A stretch of 64,000 nucleotides of DNA, taken from assembly GCF_027596085.1 (NCBI RefSeq), contig NC_072450.1, forward strand, positions 7,900,403 through 7,964,402. The letters run 5' to 3'. Positions 15,201 through 26,101 of this stretch are shown in pieces. The notes under the pieces were generated by a model. It was not told where the DNA came from. It saw only the letters and a program-made list of their open reading frames with translations, and did no database searches. Source of the stretch: Anoplopoma fimbria (lineage: Eukaryota; Chordata; Actinopteri; Perciformes; Anoplopomatidae). The translations under genes were made by a program, and so were the position numbers. Numbering within the stretch: position 1 is the first letter of the stretch; each line of letters begins with the position of its first letter.

Positions 15201-18200
15201 TAATCTTTCCATCTTTCCCTTCTTTTAAACAATATATGTATAATATTTTATCTTTAAAAGCTTAAGTAATAGCATGGCTCATAAAGCCCACAACACTGAT
15301 TCGTCTCCAGCACACAAAAATCAAACTTGGAAGCTTCCAGTGAAACAGTAGAAACAGCCCGATGTCTTAAATTTTCTCTAGACATCCAGGGCGCTACTGC
15401 CACAGGAGAAAGATCAAATGTCAGATAAATTACTGCACCCTAGAGCACGTCGGCACGGTGCCAAAACCAAATTCCAGTAGCCCTACTCCTTTTTCTGTTG
15501 ACCATCGTTCCCCTATATTTACTTCAGCTACAGTGTCTGTGACTCTGACAGACAGCAAGGCTGCTGCTAGAACACATGTACAGTAACATTGGGAGGGTCG
15601 AATAGAGCCAAACTGCTGTGTCTCAATGCGTGCTCTGCTGTACTTACACTTGCTATTTTGAGTGCATAAGTATGGCAAAATGCATTGCAGTAGTTGAGCA
15701 AGTTCACACTACACACTTCACAAGAACTAGCTCAAAGTTCAGTTCACACAGATTCAAATGAACTAGTTTACATTCCGAGTTCAAACTTTAGAATTATTAA
15801 GTAGGTTAAAAAAATGTTGGTCAGATGCTATGGCATTTAATTTGTCTTTGGCACGCACACGCACACACACGGTTTAAAAACTGTGACAGTGTGTGTATGT
15901 GTTATTAAGGGTCATAGTGATGATTTAAAGAGTTGAAAAGTCTTAAATATTTTACTACACATTCAGTTTATCCATTTGAAAAACTGTCTACCACAAATAA
16001 ACATTACTGTATTTGTGGCAGACAGTATTTGAACTAGCACCATTTTATGTCTTAGATTCTCATTTTACTTACTTTTTTTTCCTCCTTTTTTTATAGATAG
16101 GCCTTAAATATTTAATAATAATTTTTGAAGGGAGTCTTAGATTCAAGATTATCCTCAACGACTGCTTCATTGTAATTGTTGTGCATGTGAAAACAATAGT
16201 AACCAGTAGTTTTTCTATTACATTCATTTGTACCCATGTGGTATTTTAAATTTTTGCATGAACACAATATCTGCAAAGCAGCATTACAGCTTTGTTTGTA
16301 TATTTACTCCAGAAAATTAATGCATTAGCTTAAGTAAACAGGATAAATGAAAACAAGACATTCCCTATTGTTTTAATCACACTGCACCATACATTGCTGT
16401 GATGTATGGCCTATTCAATATGTTGAGACTGCTTTCCATTATGTGCCCCTCTCCTCTGTAAATAATTGTCATCCTTGCACTCTGTTTGTTTGTGTGTGCC
16501 GTGATACTCTGTAATTATCAAGTAGTCTCTGCCCGACGGTCAACAACAAAACCTCTGCAACATTTCTTCCACCAGTGACTCATTGAGGTGTTACGTTATT
16601 GTGTTTGCATTCTGACCCATACACATATTTGTAGGCAGGAATAAATAAAGCAACAGCTTCAATCAAGAAGTTCTATTGAGTTTCTTTTTCTTTCTTTCAG
16701 GAATGTAACACCCAGTGTTGTAGACAAGACCACCCAGGCCCGAGACCAAGTCATGACCAAGACCAGTGAGTCAAGATCGAGACAAGACCAAGACTTTGAG
16801 GGGTTGGGATAAAGTCAAGACCAAGACCAGGGCAGGCTGAGAACCACTTTATGACACATTCCTCGTCCACATACCTCGTTCTCTTAAATTTGTTTTATAA
16901 ATTACTTATTTTGCAACTTTAATCCATCATGTTCTTGTCTTAATTTTTCCTTAATTCCATTAGATTTTTTTTTTTTAAATAGGCTTAATTTTATCTAATT
17001 GTTTGTGTTTTACAGTATATGTATGACGCATTTAAGGATTCAATGTTTAATAACCTGCTGTTCCTTGTCAAGCTTCATTAAATTAAACTGAAACTTAGAA
17101 TAAAATGTGGAACATGCACACCAGAAGCACTCCTCAAATTTCCATAAAACTTCTCCAGGAAACAAATAAAGATTCCTCTTCATTCACCTCTATCTTATTA
17201 GGATGTATGTACTGTATGTATGTATGTAAGCTAAAAGCATTTTAGGAAGAAAGAGAAGATATCAATTTGACATTTATAGTTCAGCTCTATTGTGTCACTT
17301 TTGTAACACGGTTCTTACTATCCATGTGTTTTGGAGGAACAAATTGCACAGGCTGTGGTAGACACGGTGATATTTGCTTTGATACTAAAAAGAATAAGGT
17401 GACAACTGAACTTTGCACGCCATCACATACATACATGCATACATACATATGTGCATGTTTAGACCAAAAAAAGCCGTTGAGAGTCCTAACAGTATGTCAG
17501 GTATAAGCTCTCTGATAAATGACCGTCGATTAACATAATGCTTTTCTTTAACGTTGAATACGCTGCAATTTGTGCAACTGAAAATCAAGCAATTTGGCTT
17601 TTTTATGACTGTATACGAATTGCAAGAGAGAACAATGATGCAAGTATTTCATATGAACATTAATAAAGCGGATTAGCATGTTTTACTGTGCAGCCACATA
17701 TTCTGGCAAAAGGGCTTCTGGCTGATTTTTCTCAACAGTTCATATCTATGGATTCCTAACCTCCTCAGTAATCAGTTACGGAGGGTTGGGATGGGAGGTG
17801 CTGCTCCACTGAGTGCATGCCAAATACTCTCAATATCCACAGGGGTGTGTATTATCACTTACAATGCTTTAGCTGTACACATATGTGTCAGGAATCATTA
17901 GTCATTTAAGAAAATAAGTATTTCTTTAGACCATTAACTGCTAAAGAAATTCTTGGATTGGTGCGATGACTCATGCTCCTGCCACAGTGTAACTATAGGA
18001 ACAATAATAAACGTGTTTGTTGTATACATTTTTGAATAATAATAATTCTTATACGTCATACTTGCAGGTCTAAAAGCACTCATACACTCGTACTTTAAGT
18101 GCCTTTTGTCCTGATACAATAAAAAGAACCCACTTACTGATTCCTTTTTGGAAAAAGATTTTTTTTATAAACGCATTATGACTTCAAGGATAAAGCAGAT

Positions 18201-21200
18201 GGAGACCAGTACTCATTATCTTGAATATTTACACAGACACACACTCTAGATATTTTATGACGTACACCTGCTTGTACAACAGCCAGCTTCTCCAACCAAC
18301 CAATACGAAGTTCTTTGCAGGCGTTCTTTAGTTATTCTATTCACGAGAATGAACCGGACAGAAGTACGTACGTCAACGCATGGATGGACGGACGACTCAA
18401 GACAAAAACAAACAATATAAAAAGAATCTGCAGGGCTCTGTCTTCTCATCTGTCACCAGGATTCATTACTCCTCCACCACAAAGACACACATTTGATTAA
18501 ACACAGACAAGCATTAACGCTGGTCTCAGGTTCGCCAAAGGCTTTGGATAATCTTCAGCACAACAATCAACCCAAATGTAAAGGCAAGAAATAAAGGAGT
18601 CTTTTTAAGACCAAACAGGAGAATGGTCATAACCGTCCACAGCAGTCACCTGACTTCAATCTAGCTGATCATCACCAGACAGAAGGCCAAAAGCCCTAAA
18701 AACGAGCGAGGAGGCGAGCTGGCTGCTGCACAGAGCTGGCAGAGCCCCACCGATGTGGAAACCATGTGTCTGCTGATGTTTATGGGCTGTTCACTTCAGA
18801 GAGTGAATGTCTGCAAAGGATTAACAATTAATTATCGAACGAAATGCCTTTGAAGTTTGTTTTTGTGTGTCAAAGTACTTTTTTTTCCTGATCTAAAAAC
18901 ATGCTAATTAGTGTGATTAGTGCTGATATTTTAAAGTGTGTTCGGTAGGGGTCCACTACATTTAAGGGACTCTGTGGAGGTTTAGATCTCTAGTAGAGCC
19001 GTGGGCGATTTTCTCTTGAGCTGGTCCCCATTTTCTTTGGCACATGCACACGTGTCCAAGTACACAGTCCTGCCAATGGTTTCCCACTATTCCTCTGATC
19101 CACAGGTGAAATGAATGTACAATGAAATTCACAACATATGTTGTGAGAGGAAGGAAAGATATTCAACATGTTTGTTCGACCCAAAGGATACATATAATGA
19201 GTTTAGTTGAGAAATACGGAATCTAAAAAGGTAACATTTGTTAGTTTACAGGAAACCTCCACCTTTACCTGCTCACTACAACAGCCAGCTACTCCAGTGA
19301 GTCATGCAGCTGTAGCTTTATATATATTTATATATGCAGACAGCATGCAGAGAAGGTCAAGATGTTCGGTTATTATTCAGCCAAGCATTAGAGTTGGAAA
19401 TACGTGTGATCTACAGAACTCTGATTGCATATAAACTGGGTGTGAACTAATTTAAGATGGGGTGATTGAAACTTCTCAGAAGCAGCTTTTGTTTTGAGAT
19501 TTTTGTGTGTGAAAGCATTTCTAGGTAGTAACAGAAGGGTGCAGTGAACAAAAACATGTGGCCATTGATACCTTTGTTGGTGGAAATGGTGTCTGAGGAG
19601 TTCACAAACCAAAGTTAAGACACATGTTTCAACAGCGGTGAGCTCTAGAAAAATCTCTGTACACATATAACCTGAGAGCAGAAGGACATAGCAGCAGGAG
19701 GCCTTGGACATCTAGTTCTGAACAGCACAGTGGGAGAAAAAAAAAAATAAAATTAAAAAGGTGAGAAAACAATTGGCTCTGTCGAGGGCAGATAAAGCTC
19801 TCATGACATGGAGCGAGTGTAGTCTATAAACAACATGAATGCATGCGTGTGGTTGCTGCTCAATAATTGCATTCCTGTTGCTGTTCCGATTTTGATTCTT
19901 ACCAGCAAGTCAATGAAAAATGACCAGTGACTCTAACATGAAAGAAACTCTACGTTCTTTAGATCTCAACCCAAGGCTTCGCTCAGACGCAGGAGAATTT
20001 GCAGGATGGATTTACGACTAAAAATCAGCAGGAAGTCGATGACGCTATCGAGACAGCACGGACCAGAATCTCAAAGTAATGTTTACACCAAGCAATTCAG
20101 AATGTATTTACATGACAATTCAATTCCACAAAGACAACTTCCTCAGGTGCACCATAAAGCAGCCTGTGAGTTACTCAGAATCCTGTTTACTGTTGTTGAG
20201 AAATCTGTTGATGAGTGGCAAAACAATATTCACCCTCAAGGATTTATAACGGACTAAAATGACCCTTTTTATCACACACCGAAGGATATGTTTGTTTACT
20301 TTAAGTGGCGTGCGCGAGGCTGCCATTCGAGAAAATTCCCACCAGTGTTTTTACAGCTTTACAGCTGAATAAAGTCAAGCGTACCGAGTCTGAACAGAGA
20401 ACTACAAAAGGGTTGTCTCAGTGGGAGTTCGATGCACTTGAAGCAAAATATTTGACTATTGTGATAAATCTTGATAATCAGTGCGACATGTTCAGAGTGG
20501 AAACTTCAAGGGCTAGTTTGGATTTTTTGAAGTAGGGTTGTATGAGGTCACCAAAGTGTGAAGTAAGGGGCTATGCTAACGTGACAACGCCGTGGGGCTT
20601 TAGCATTAGCAGTATTCAGTATTAGCTGGATGTTGCATGAATGTTAGTTAGAGTCTGATGGTGGCACCTTGCATGGTAGCCTGTCACCAGTGTGTGAATG
20701 GGTGAATGATATGTAATATACTACTGATTGTAAGTCGCTTTGGATAAAAGCGTCTGCTAAATGACTGTAATGTAATGTAATGTAATTAGCGCAGCGCAGC
20801 GGAGCGGCCATTAACAAACAGTGGGGAAACACAGACGAAGACGTGGTGAATGCCATTCTGTGATTGTGCGTGTTACATGGAGATATGTTTGATAGTCATG
20901 GACCAGCCTAATATAGAGCAGTTTATTGCGGATAAGACAAAAATATGAAAAAAAAATGTCTTTTTTCGATGTACAACTGCTCCTTTATGAGCACACATCT
21001 GTAAACACAGAGGAGAGATAACTTCAGACATCTTTGTTTCATGGAAAAAACATCAAGGTTGTGTGGCTTTCTTAAAAGACCCTCAAGTTTTCAGGTCTGA
21101 ACTTCTGTCTGCGGTTTTGATATGAATTCCTCATAACACACATTAACTCCGCTCTGAATACAGCTCTCTGCTGCAGCCGACACCTCCGTGTTGAACCTGA

Positions 21201-24200
21201 AATGCATTTAGATACAACCTTCAAATGGACTTCAAGCTTTTAAAAAGTTACTCACCAGTCCATCACAGGTACTTATGGCTGCGCTTCCTTTACCGACGGC
21301 CTCATCCCACACCTCGCCGAAGAAATGGCACTGGGAGGATCCAGCAGGACGGATCCGGGCCCCGTCCAGGCCGCCATACCTCCTCTCCGTCAGGAACCCC
21401 GGAGCCAGCAGGTGTGGGTTGAGGGTGAGGTTAAAGTGCAAACTGTGGCCCGCGTGCCACAGCTGGTAGAAGACTCGATCCACGTCCGCTGGTCCCTCTG
21501 AGGCTTCCCGCCGCTGTACACGGCGAGCATGGTGAGACAGGAAGTTGGACAGGAAGTGACCTCTGGCATCCACTCTAGTGGGATAAACCACTTCATACTG
21601 GGGCAGATCCTGCAGAAAGCTCTCTGTCAAAGCCATGTGGGAGGAGAAGATGTGAGAGAAGATGGGTGAGTAAATCATGGGAACCAGGAGGGTAATTCAA
21701 TAATTACAGCGGCTCTAAAGTCGTAAACAAAAGTGGAGAAGCTCTAAACAAACCCATGTGGGTGTCTCATCTGTCATTTTTTAATGTTTGAATACAGCTG
21801 CAGTGTAAACAGAGCCAGTTAGAGAAACGCTGGATCCTTGTCTACTTTCCGCCGAATTTCTACTCCCATGTGCAGCCGGTTTGATAAAGTTGGGGGAATT
21901 CATTACCCGATAAAAATAACTCTCCTTAATATAACTCTCCTTAATTTCCTGTACTGTTAGCAGCATGAAAGTCATGTGTGGGGAAAGAAAATGTGAGCAG
22001 TCTGCTATTCTCAGTTCTACACATCGTGGTTGCTGATGACTGTAGTGCACGTTTGTCCCATGAAATGCATTCAAATGTTTTTTTGATTAAGTGTATTTAA
22101 CATTGCATATCTTTTCATTAAACAATGTGTATGGCAAAGTCAAATTCTAATAAAGTGAGGCGTGGCAGGAAAATTAAGTGGCAAAGAATTGACTTATGAA
22201 ACTGGAATTTAAAGCATCTTAGATTAAAATATTCAGACCAGATGTTTTTTCAAACAGGGGAAACCAAAGGAGGAGAATCCTGCAGCTGCAGCACTTCTGT
22301 TGACACAAGGTTTGTTTACTGGATACATGAGCAATGCCATTCATGTAACATAAAGAGTCAACATGAAGATACATATTGCATTAAAATGATATTTTACGGC
22401 TCAATTTAAATATGTTCTTTCAAATTTTCTTTTTATGAGGGGGTTGTCATTGCATCATCATTTCCAGGCACACTGCCTTTGCTTGGACTAAGATAATCCG
22501 TCAACGTACAAGGACCTCACTGATCCTTCATCATGCCATCATTAGCTTAATGTCATTCAAAGGAAATGAGCCGAAGGCAAACAGAGATTTCATACACAGC
22601 TTCGTGATGAGGTGAAAAGAAATGTCTCACCACTTTGCGTTGGATTATCTGCACAAATATTTTCATGAATACATCAGTGCAGAGAGACATGAGGTAAATG
22701 TGTTCAACAACCAGCTGCTTGGAATGTTTCATTGAATAGAGATAAAGAGGAAACTTGCGTGTTTGAGAGTCTTTAGCTCCTGTAAGGCCACTTCACTTCA
22801 ATCTGCTTTTAAAAGGTGATCTTTGTAACAGCGGGACCCACAATAGTCCAGAAGTTGCCTGTTCCCACTTTAAAAATGTGCAAAATTCAATGTGCATAAT
22901 ATTCCTGGAATCAATTTGATTTATTGCAAAAAGCATAGCTGCCTGTGTCTGTCAGTCGGCATTGCTGTCTTTAATTATGTGTATTTTTTATGAAGATCTG
23001 GATCCAGAAGGAGTTTGGTTGCCATTGTATTTACTCAACACAAATGTGGCCTCAGTGGAGGTATGTCATCGAGTTCCATGGGCATTTCAGGAGACATCTT
23101 AATTAACAAAATACACACACGGCGTTAATTCTGAATTCAAAAGACTTTGAAGCTTTGAATTAAGCGGCTGTGCATGTCGACAAGTAATAATTTGCCACGA
23201 GGAAGGGAGAGGGATGTGAAATTCAATTTGGAGAATACATCAGACTTTTAAATATAAGACACTGTGAAGAAAACGCCAATAAATGCATAAGCAGCTAGGT
23301 CTTAGAGGAGGAGAAGTAGTGCTTAAAGAGGGCTAGAAGTGATGATTGGTATGTGGACGGCTGATTCCTCTCCCTACTTTTACGTGTTTTACTATAATGA
23401 ATACAATCATATATTTCTGTAGCAAGAAAGAATAAAGAACTACCTCAAAATAAGAGGAAGCCTGTGACCCACTGCTTCTTTATTCTGGGTGATTAGCAGT
23501 ATGGAGATGAACTTTAAGCTCCCTGTGCCAACATTAATCACCTGAAATCATTACTGTTTGACAGGTGAATCCCCTCTGTGACACATCCAGGTCTATAACT
23601 AAACACCTTACAGTACTTACTGACTGTATCCAGACTCTGTTCTATTTGTAATCTCGTACCTCAGGAGAACTGTGACTGACTAAACTAAAGGGAAGACTGG
23701 GAGGAAGAGTGTGTTTGGAGTGCAGGTGAGGGAGCACTTCCTTATAGACAATAGAGGATCAACTCTCTGATGTGGTGATGACCGCTGGGCCGGATAAAAG
23801 TGATACACTGTGCAAAGAAGAATGGAAACTAGCTCCATAATGAGAGTGATGATGCATCCTGTAGATGCCCGAAGGCAAATTCTGTTTCCTGACCTTCACC
23901 GGTGAGGTCAGAGGTCAGAGTCAGCTGCACTGGGAGTCAGCTGCAATGGCTCAAGGGCAGGGCAGATGCTTCCCTACATGGAGATTAAACCTCTGATGAT
24001 TCAATGGAAAAAAGGTACCTCCAGCTCCCAGACTAAGCAGCAAAACCTTTGGTTTAATTGCTATGGTCGGAACCAAACTGTGTAAACACAAGTCACAGCT
24101 GGCCTCCCCTCCACACGCTGAGCACTGCTGGCCTGGTTCTGGGCTCAATTAGATGCGCTCTGAAACCAATGTGCACGACAAAGAAGCAGCCAAAGCACCA

Positions 24201-24380
24201 GAGGACGTGGCCATATCCTGAATCCGAACTTTGACATGATAAATGTCAGGTTTACTGACCTGGTTCATGTGATAATCCTAATGTTTTGCAGTTTTCCAGG
24301 ACCGTCAGAAGTGCGATGAAGATGTGAATGGGAGACAGTCCCAGTCCAAAGGCGTGAACCCCGCAGTCCAAACGGGACAT
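4476..24380 (-). CDS. adamts7: ADAMTS7-like secreted metalloprotease, N-terminal eight coding exons (partial gene)
   Basis: Secreted zinc metalloprotease of the ADAMTS family, which cleaves extracellular-matrix proteins; ADAMTS7 is known to act on COMP. Eight exons join in phase at 24260-24380, 21256-21623, 14368-14551, 12243-12442, 8722-8805, 7715-7839, 6308-6457 and 4476-4619. They give 458 codons plus 2 bases: signal sequence (about 1-40), prodomain (41-254) with likely cysteine-switch Cys221, furin-type site RIRQR254, then the reprolysin domain. The zinc motif is HELGHNFGIQHD (His406, Glu407, His410, His416) and a Met-turn VMS follows. Disintegrin, thrombospondin, cysteine-rich and spacer exons are not in the window; the gene continues past position 1. 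Assignment to ADAMTS7 rather than its close paralogue ADAMTS12 rests on stretches such as [13 protein letters not shown] and [14 protein letters not shown], recalled from the human proteins. The exon at 8722 is more ADAMTS12-like, so subtype confidence is moderate. Confidence 0.88.
5040..5194 (+). mobile_element. Tc1/mariner-type transposon end (solo fragment)
   Basis: The stretch ends GGTGTGTCCAAACTTTTGACT followed by GGTACTGTA, the well-known terminal sequence of a Tc1-like element common in teleosts and lampreys. The preceding text (TTCCTTCATAGTTTGGATGTC, TTCAATATTAA, ACAATGTAG) is also typical of its end. No matching opposite inverted repeat was seen within 1.6 kb, so this is a truncated remnant. 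It lies in adamts7 intron 7. Confidence 0.7.
6116..6170 (-). mobile_element. L2/SINE-type 3' tail fragment
   Basis: The minus strand reads TTTGGATAAAAGCGTCTGCT followed by AAATGACTGTAATGTAATG, the 3' tail shared by teleost L2 LINEs and the SINEs that use them. It sits about 40 bp from the long GT tract beside adamts7 exon 7. Confidence 0.75.
6209..6292. repeat. (GT)n microsatellite, about 42 units
   Basis: Nearly pure GT on the plus strand with a GC interruption near 6283. Read on the adamts7 transcript it is a CA tract starting 15 nt downstream of the exon 7 donor. Confidence 0.97.
6308..6457 (-). CDS. adamts7: adamts7 exon 7: zinc-binding exon
   Basis: 150 bp with acceptor CACAAAG and donor GTAAGA. 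It encodes [20 protein letters not shown] and ends [10 protein letters not shown], carrying zinc ligands His406 and His410 and catalytic Glu407. It starts and ends after codon base 2, so its loss would keep the frame while removing the zinc site. The intron just after its donor is a long CA tract. Confidence 0.96.
6645..6725. repeat. Poly(T) low-complexity tracts
   Basis: Two long T runs flank a short unique stretch. On the adamts7 transcript these are A-rich; they may be degenerate retroposon tails. The remainder of adamts7 intron 6 (6458-7714) shows nothing recognisable. Confidence 0.8.
7715..7839 (-). CDS. adamts7: adamts7 exon 6: catalytic domain
   Basis: 125 bp, acceptor GACAACAG and donor GTAAAT. 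It encodes [20 protein letters not shown], then [20 protein letters not shown] and TR. The DLKITHHAD and NMKG...HPLHHD words are ADAMTS7-like. Confidence 0.95.
8120..8186 (-). mobile_element. LINE 3' end fragment (GCTGCGGGACTAATAAAGG tail)
   Basis: The minus strand reads AAATTTCCCGCTGCGGGACT then AATAAAGGATTATCTTCC. The same tail appears at 41501-41558, and part of it at 25720-25780, where it runs into (TTATC)n. It is a short 5'-truncated copy in adamts7 intron 5. Confidence 0.65.
8722..8805 (-). CDS. adamts7: adamts7 exon 5: catalytic domain
   Basis: 84 bp (28 codons, phase 0 at both ends), acceptor TTCTAG and donor GTAAAA. It reads [20 protein letters not shown] followed by LILLEQEE, a conserved reprolysin strand. 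The wording is slightly closer to ADAMTS12 than to ADAMTS7. Confidence 0.95.
8806..12242 (-). other. adamts7 intron 4, nothing recognised
   Basis: AT-rich sequence of 3.4 kb without protein-like frames or clear repeats. The apparent open frames at 10829-11398 and 11836-12062 have no family resemblance. Confidence 0.6.
12243..12442 (-). CDS. adamts7: adamts7 exon 4: furin site and start of the catalytic domain
   Basis: 200 bp, acceptor TATATTCAG and donor GTAAGT. It encodes an arginine-rich run ending RIRQR, the expected proprotein-convertase site, followed by [20 protein letters not shown], which is the first strand of the reprolysin domain. Residues about 225-291. Confidence 0.95.
12443..14367 (-). 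other. adamts7 intron 3, nothing recognised
   Basis: 1.9 kb of AT-rich sequence. A loosely repeated AATAACTGTCTGTA-type motif occurs three times at about 12760-12870, with ACTTTAAG/TTTCTC flanks. No coding signal was seen. Confidence 0.55.
14368..14551 (-). CDS. adamts7: adamts7 exon 3: prodomain with cysteine switch
   Basis: 184 bp; the acceptor TTTTTCTTCAG precedes ACAGGACTG, so the join reads [21 protein letters not shown] proline-rich stretch follows, then NGTCGIS at the 3' end. The Cys of this TCG (about residue 221) is the likely cysteine switch that holds the zymogen inactive. The donor is GTCAGT after one leftover base. Confidence 0.9.
14711..14945. mobile_element. Degenerate dispersed repeat (TAGGGCTGCAAC...AATAATCG family)
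   Basis: It begins TGTAGAGCTGAAATGAATAA and ends near GAAAATAATCGTCAGTT, resembling the two ends of a very common teleost non-autonomous DNA element. A better-preserved relative is at 54267-54475. It lies in adamts7 intron 2. Confidence 0.4.
16711..16850. repeat. Dispersed repeat rich in GACCAAGACC words
   Basis: The words GACAAGACC and GACCAAGACCAG recur about six times in 140 bp. The stretch starts CAGTGTTGTAGACAAGACC, similar to the teleost CAGTGTTGGACTCGAGTCC-type dispersed repeat. The class is not certain. Confidence 0.45.
20650..20786 (+). mobile_element. L2/SINE-type 3' tail
   Basis: Contains GTGTGAATGGGTGAATGATA, then TAAGTCGCTTTGGATAAAAG, CGTCTGCTAAATGACTG and (TAATG)n. This is the classic 3' end of a teleost L2 LINE or L2-mobilised SINE. 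No RT coding remains. Confidence 0.8.
21256..21623 (-). CDS. adamts7: adamts7 exon 2: prodomain
   Basis: This 368-bp exon lies between acceptor TTTGACAG and donor GTGAGT. It encodes [19 protein letters not shown] and continues with the [19 protein letters not shown] and [14 protein letters not shown] segments, ending ISTCDGL. These are conserved prodomain landmarks of ADAMTS7/12. It also holds a probable N-glycosylation site (NLT). Confidence 0.92.
21624..24259 (-). other. adamts7 intron 1
   Basis: 2.6 kb between the signal-sequence exon and the prodomain exon. No additional exon or clear repeat was recognised. First introns often carry regulatory elements, but none can be named from sequence alone. 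Confidence 0.65.
24260..24380 (-). CDS. adamts7: adamts7 coding exon 1: start codon and signal sequence
   Basis: The minus-strand ATG is at 24380-24378 with AAG before it (A at -3). The 40 codons begin [15 protein letters not shown] and contain a hydrophobic core (about residues 10-29) typical of a signal peptide. The exon ends CCA G, followed by donor GTCAGT. The single leftover G joins AG of the next exon to make Glu, so the phase fits exactly. The open frame here is short because the donor follows quickly. The start is inferred from phase, Kozak context and signal character, without transcript data. Confidence 0.75.
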
Positions 24381-25982
24381 CTTGTCAAGACGGGAGACTA
24401 TGTTTTGGGAACATTGAATATCTTCTCTCACAGCGAGTCGATGGTCACTTCAGATCCCGTCCATCTGGGCTGGGTGCGCGTTTTTTCTCGCCTTTGTTGC
24501 GAACATGCGCTCAAACTGTGACAGTCCCAACAAACTTCTCCAACCTAGGCCCGCACATCGTCTGCCTCCGCCGGCTGTCTGTGTTGCATCCTCGGTCTTT
24601 TTCCACACTTGTTTTGTACGCTGGTGTTACTGTTTGCTTGCGACTAGCTGTCCCCCCCCATCTCTCGGTCCTCCATCAATCCTGCCAACAGCCAAGTGAC
24701 AGCTTCAAAAATCTTTTCCCCTGCAAAACTTTCGCAGAGCCACCCCCACAGATGGGTGGACTTAAGACAATGGGCCATCTTCCAGCGGGTCTGCAGGCTT
24801 AAAGGGGAATGCTACTCCAAGAAATCAGATACAGTGCTCCAATCCAATTGGCAGTTTCCACCACAACCTGAGGTCTTCAATGGGTCAAATGAGGACCAGT
24901 TCCGATATTGTTGCGTTCACTTGGAGTCAGAGAAATGATGACAGATCAGGGGCTTCAGTCTGAGGGTTGTTATAAAACTCCCAATGTTGTGTTGAAAGCA
25001 CTTCAGAGAGGCTTCTGATCTGAGAAACCTTTGTGGCATGTGTTTATTATTCTTTTTAAACTTAAGTGGAATAAAGTCTGCTTTGAAAAAAAATCACATA
25101 TTCTACATTGTTTTACTTTATTGTCAGTCTTCATAAGTTTGGGCTGGTGCTCCCTCTAGCGGTAGAATGGAGGCACTGTGGCCCCCCGATGCAGGGGCCA
25201 TACTTGTGCACATGTGTTTTAGAAGCTGTCCATCACTTCCGATAACAATAAAGCATGTTATTGAAAAGCTTAAACGCACACTGATTTTGGGGGGATGATG
25301 CTAACAAAGATAGAGGAGGTTTTAACTGTATTCTTCAGGTCATAATTCATGTAATTAACCTTTTTGATTAAAAGTTGTCATGTGAAGGAGAGGTACCGCA
25401 GGTCCTTCCTTCCTGCTGCTGTCAGGCTGCACAACCAACTCTGCTCCCAGCAGACCACATGACACATGACAATAATAACATGACAATAAAAACCTGTGCA
25501 ATACATTACACATTACACTGTGCAATAATAGTTAAAAAAGTTAAAAATAGTTAAAATAGTTGTTTTTTTCTGTCTGTAAATATAATATTTCAGTTATTGT
25601 TGTTTTTCTACTGTTTTTTTTTTATTGCTTATTTATAATACTTGTTTTATTTTATTTTTTATTTTTTTAGCTTGTCTTCTTCTACTATATCTCTTGTGTG
25701 CACTTTACTCTATGCTGTTGTAAGCCTGCAAATTTAATTCTTATCTTATCTTATCTTATCTTATCTTATCTTATCTTATCCAGCATACCGTCACAGGACT
25801 AATGAGCAGACATGCTGTGAATATATATATATATACATAAATAGATTTATTCATAGATTGATAGAGACCAATCAGGTGCTGCTGTTTTTCTGGATGTTTT
25901 TATGCTCATTCTGTGACTGTGGCTGTCTGATCTGTCACGTCTCGTACGACCAATCACGACTCAGCAGCAGGGAGAACACCTG
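24381..25982. promoter_or_regulatory. Divergent intergenic region between adamts7 and the rxfp3-like gene
   Basis: The two genes point away from each other, so both promoters should lie here. The adamts7 5' UTR and start site should be near the start codon, in the CpG-richer stretch 24440-24700 (GGTGCGCG, TCTCGCC, TTGCGAACATGCGC). No TATA box was found on the minus strand there. The right half is occupied by an old LINE tail (25370-25782). Confidence 0.45.
25370..25782 (+). mobile_element. 3' end of a non-LTR retrotransposon (end of ORF2, 3' UTR, (TTATC)n tail)
   Basis: The frame at 25388-25462 reads ERYRRSFLPAAVRLHNQLCS then QQTT and stop, the usual C-terminus of the reverse-transcriptase ORF of a common teleost LINE. 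An AT-rich 3' UTR follows with CTATGCTGTTGTAAGCCTGC, ending in about eight TTATC units. Two further tails of the family are at 8120 and 41439. The exact clade (Rex1/CR1-like or other) was not determined. Confidence 0.7.
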
Positions 25983-25990
25983 TATAAAAG
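25983..25990 (+). promoter_or_regulatory. TATA box of the rxfp3-like gene
   Basis: TATAAAAG is 104 nt upstream of the start codon (from its last base). A start site about 25-30 nt downstream (about 26010-26018) would give a leader of about 80 nt with no need for a leader intron. Predicted from sequence only. Confidence 0.6.
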
Positions 25991-26037
25991 CAGACTCAGA
26001 GTCATTGCATGGGGATAAAGAGCTCAGACTGTGGTGC

Positions 26038-26101
26038 ATGGATGCAGTCTGTGTTGCAGCAGAAAGTCTGGTGTGAGTCTCTGAACTTTAAACATGGATG
26101 A
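26038..26101 (+). promoter_or_regulatory. Two overlapping upstream ORFs in the rxfp3-like leader
   Basis: ATG at 26038 opens a 12-codon frame closed by TGA at 26074-26076. ATG at 26042, in another frame, runs to TGA at 26099-26101 and overlaps the main ATG at 26094. The second frame could be entered even earlier, from ATG 26009, if transcription starts far enough upstream. Such uORFs usually lower translation of the main frame. Confidence 0.55.

Larger units (their letters stand above)
14552..21255 (-). other. adamts7 intron 2 (6.7 kb)
   Basis: This is the largest complete adamts7 intron in the window. It holds the repeat pieces at 14711-14945, 16711-16850 and 20650-20786, plus a short TGTA-rich run at about 17205-17225. 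No other coding signal was seen. Confidence 0.7.

Noticed and set aside
4476..24380. Calling the protease ADAMTS12, as expected from human linkage to RXFP3
   Set aside because: Most discriminating words ([30 protein letters not shown]) match ADAMTS7, and an alpha11 integrin neighbour fits the chromosome 15 side. Not fully excluded: exon 5 looks ADAMTS12-like.
25740..25782. (TTATC)n array, (CATA)n at 36211 and (CAA)n at 33785 as CRISPR-like arrays
   Set aside because: They are simple tandem repeats without spacers, in a vertebrate genome.
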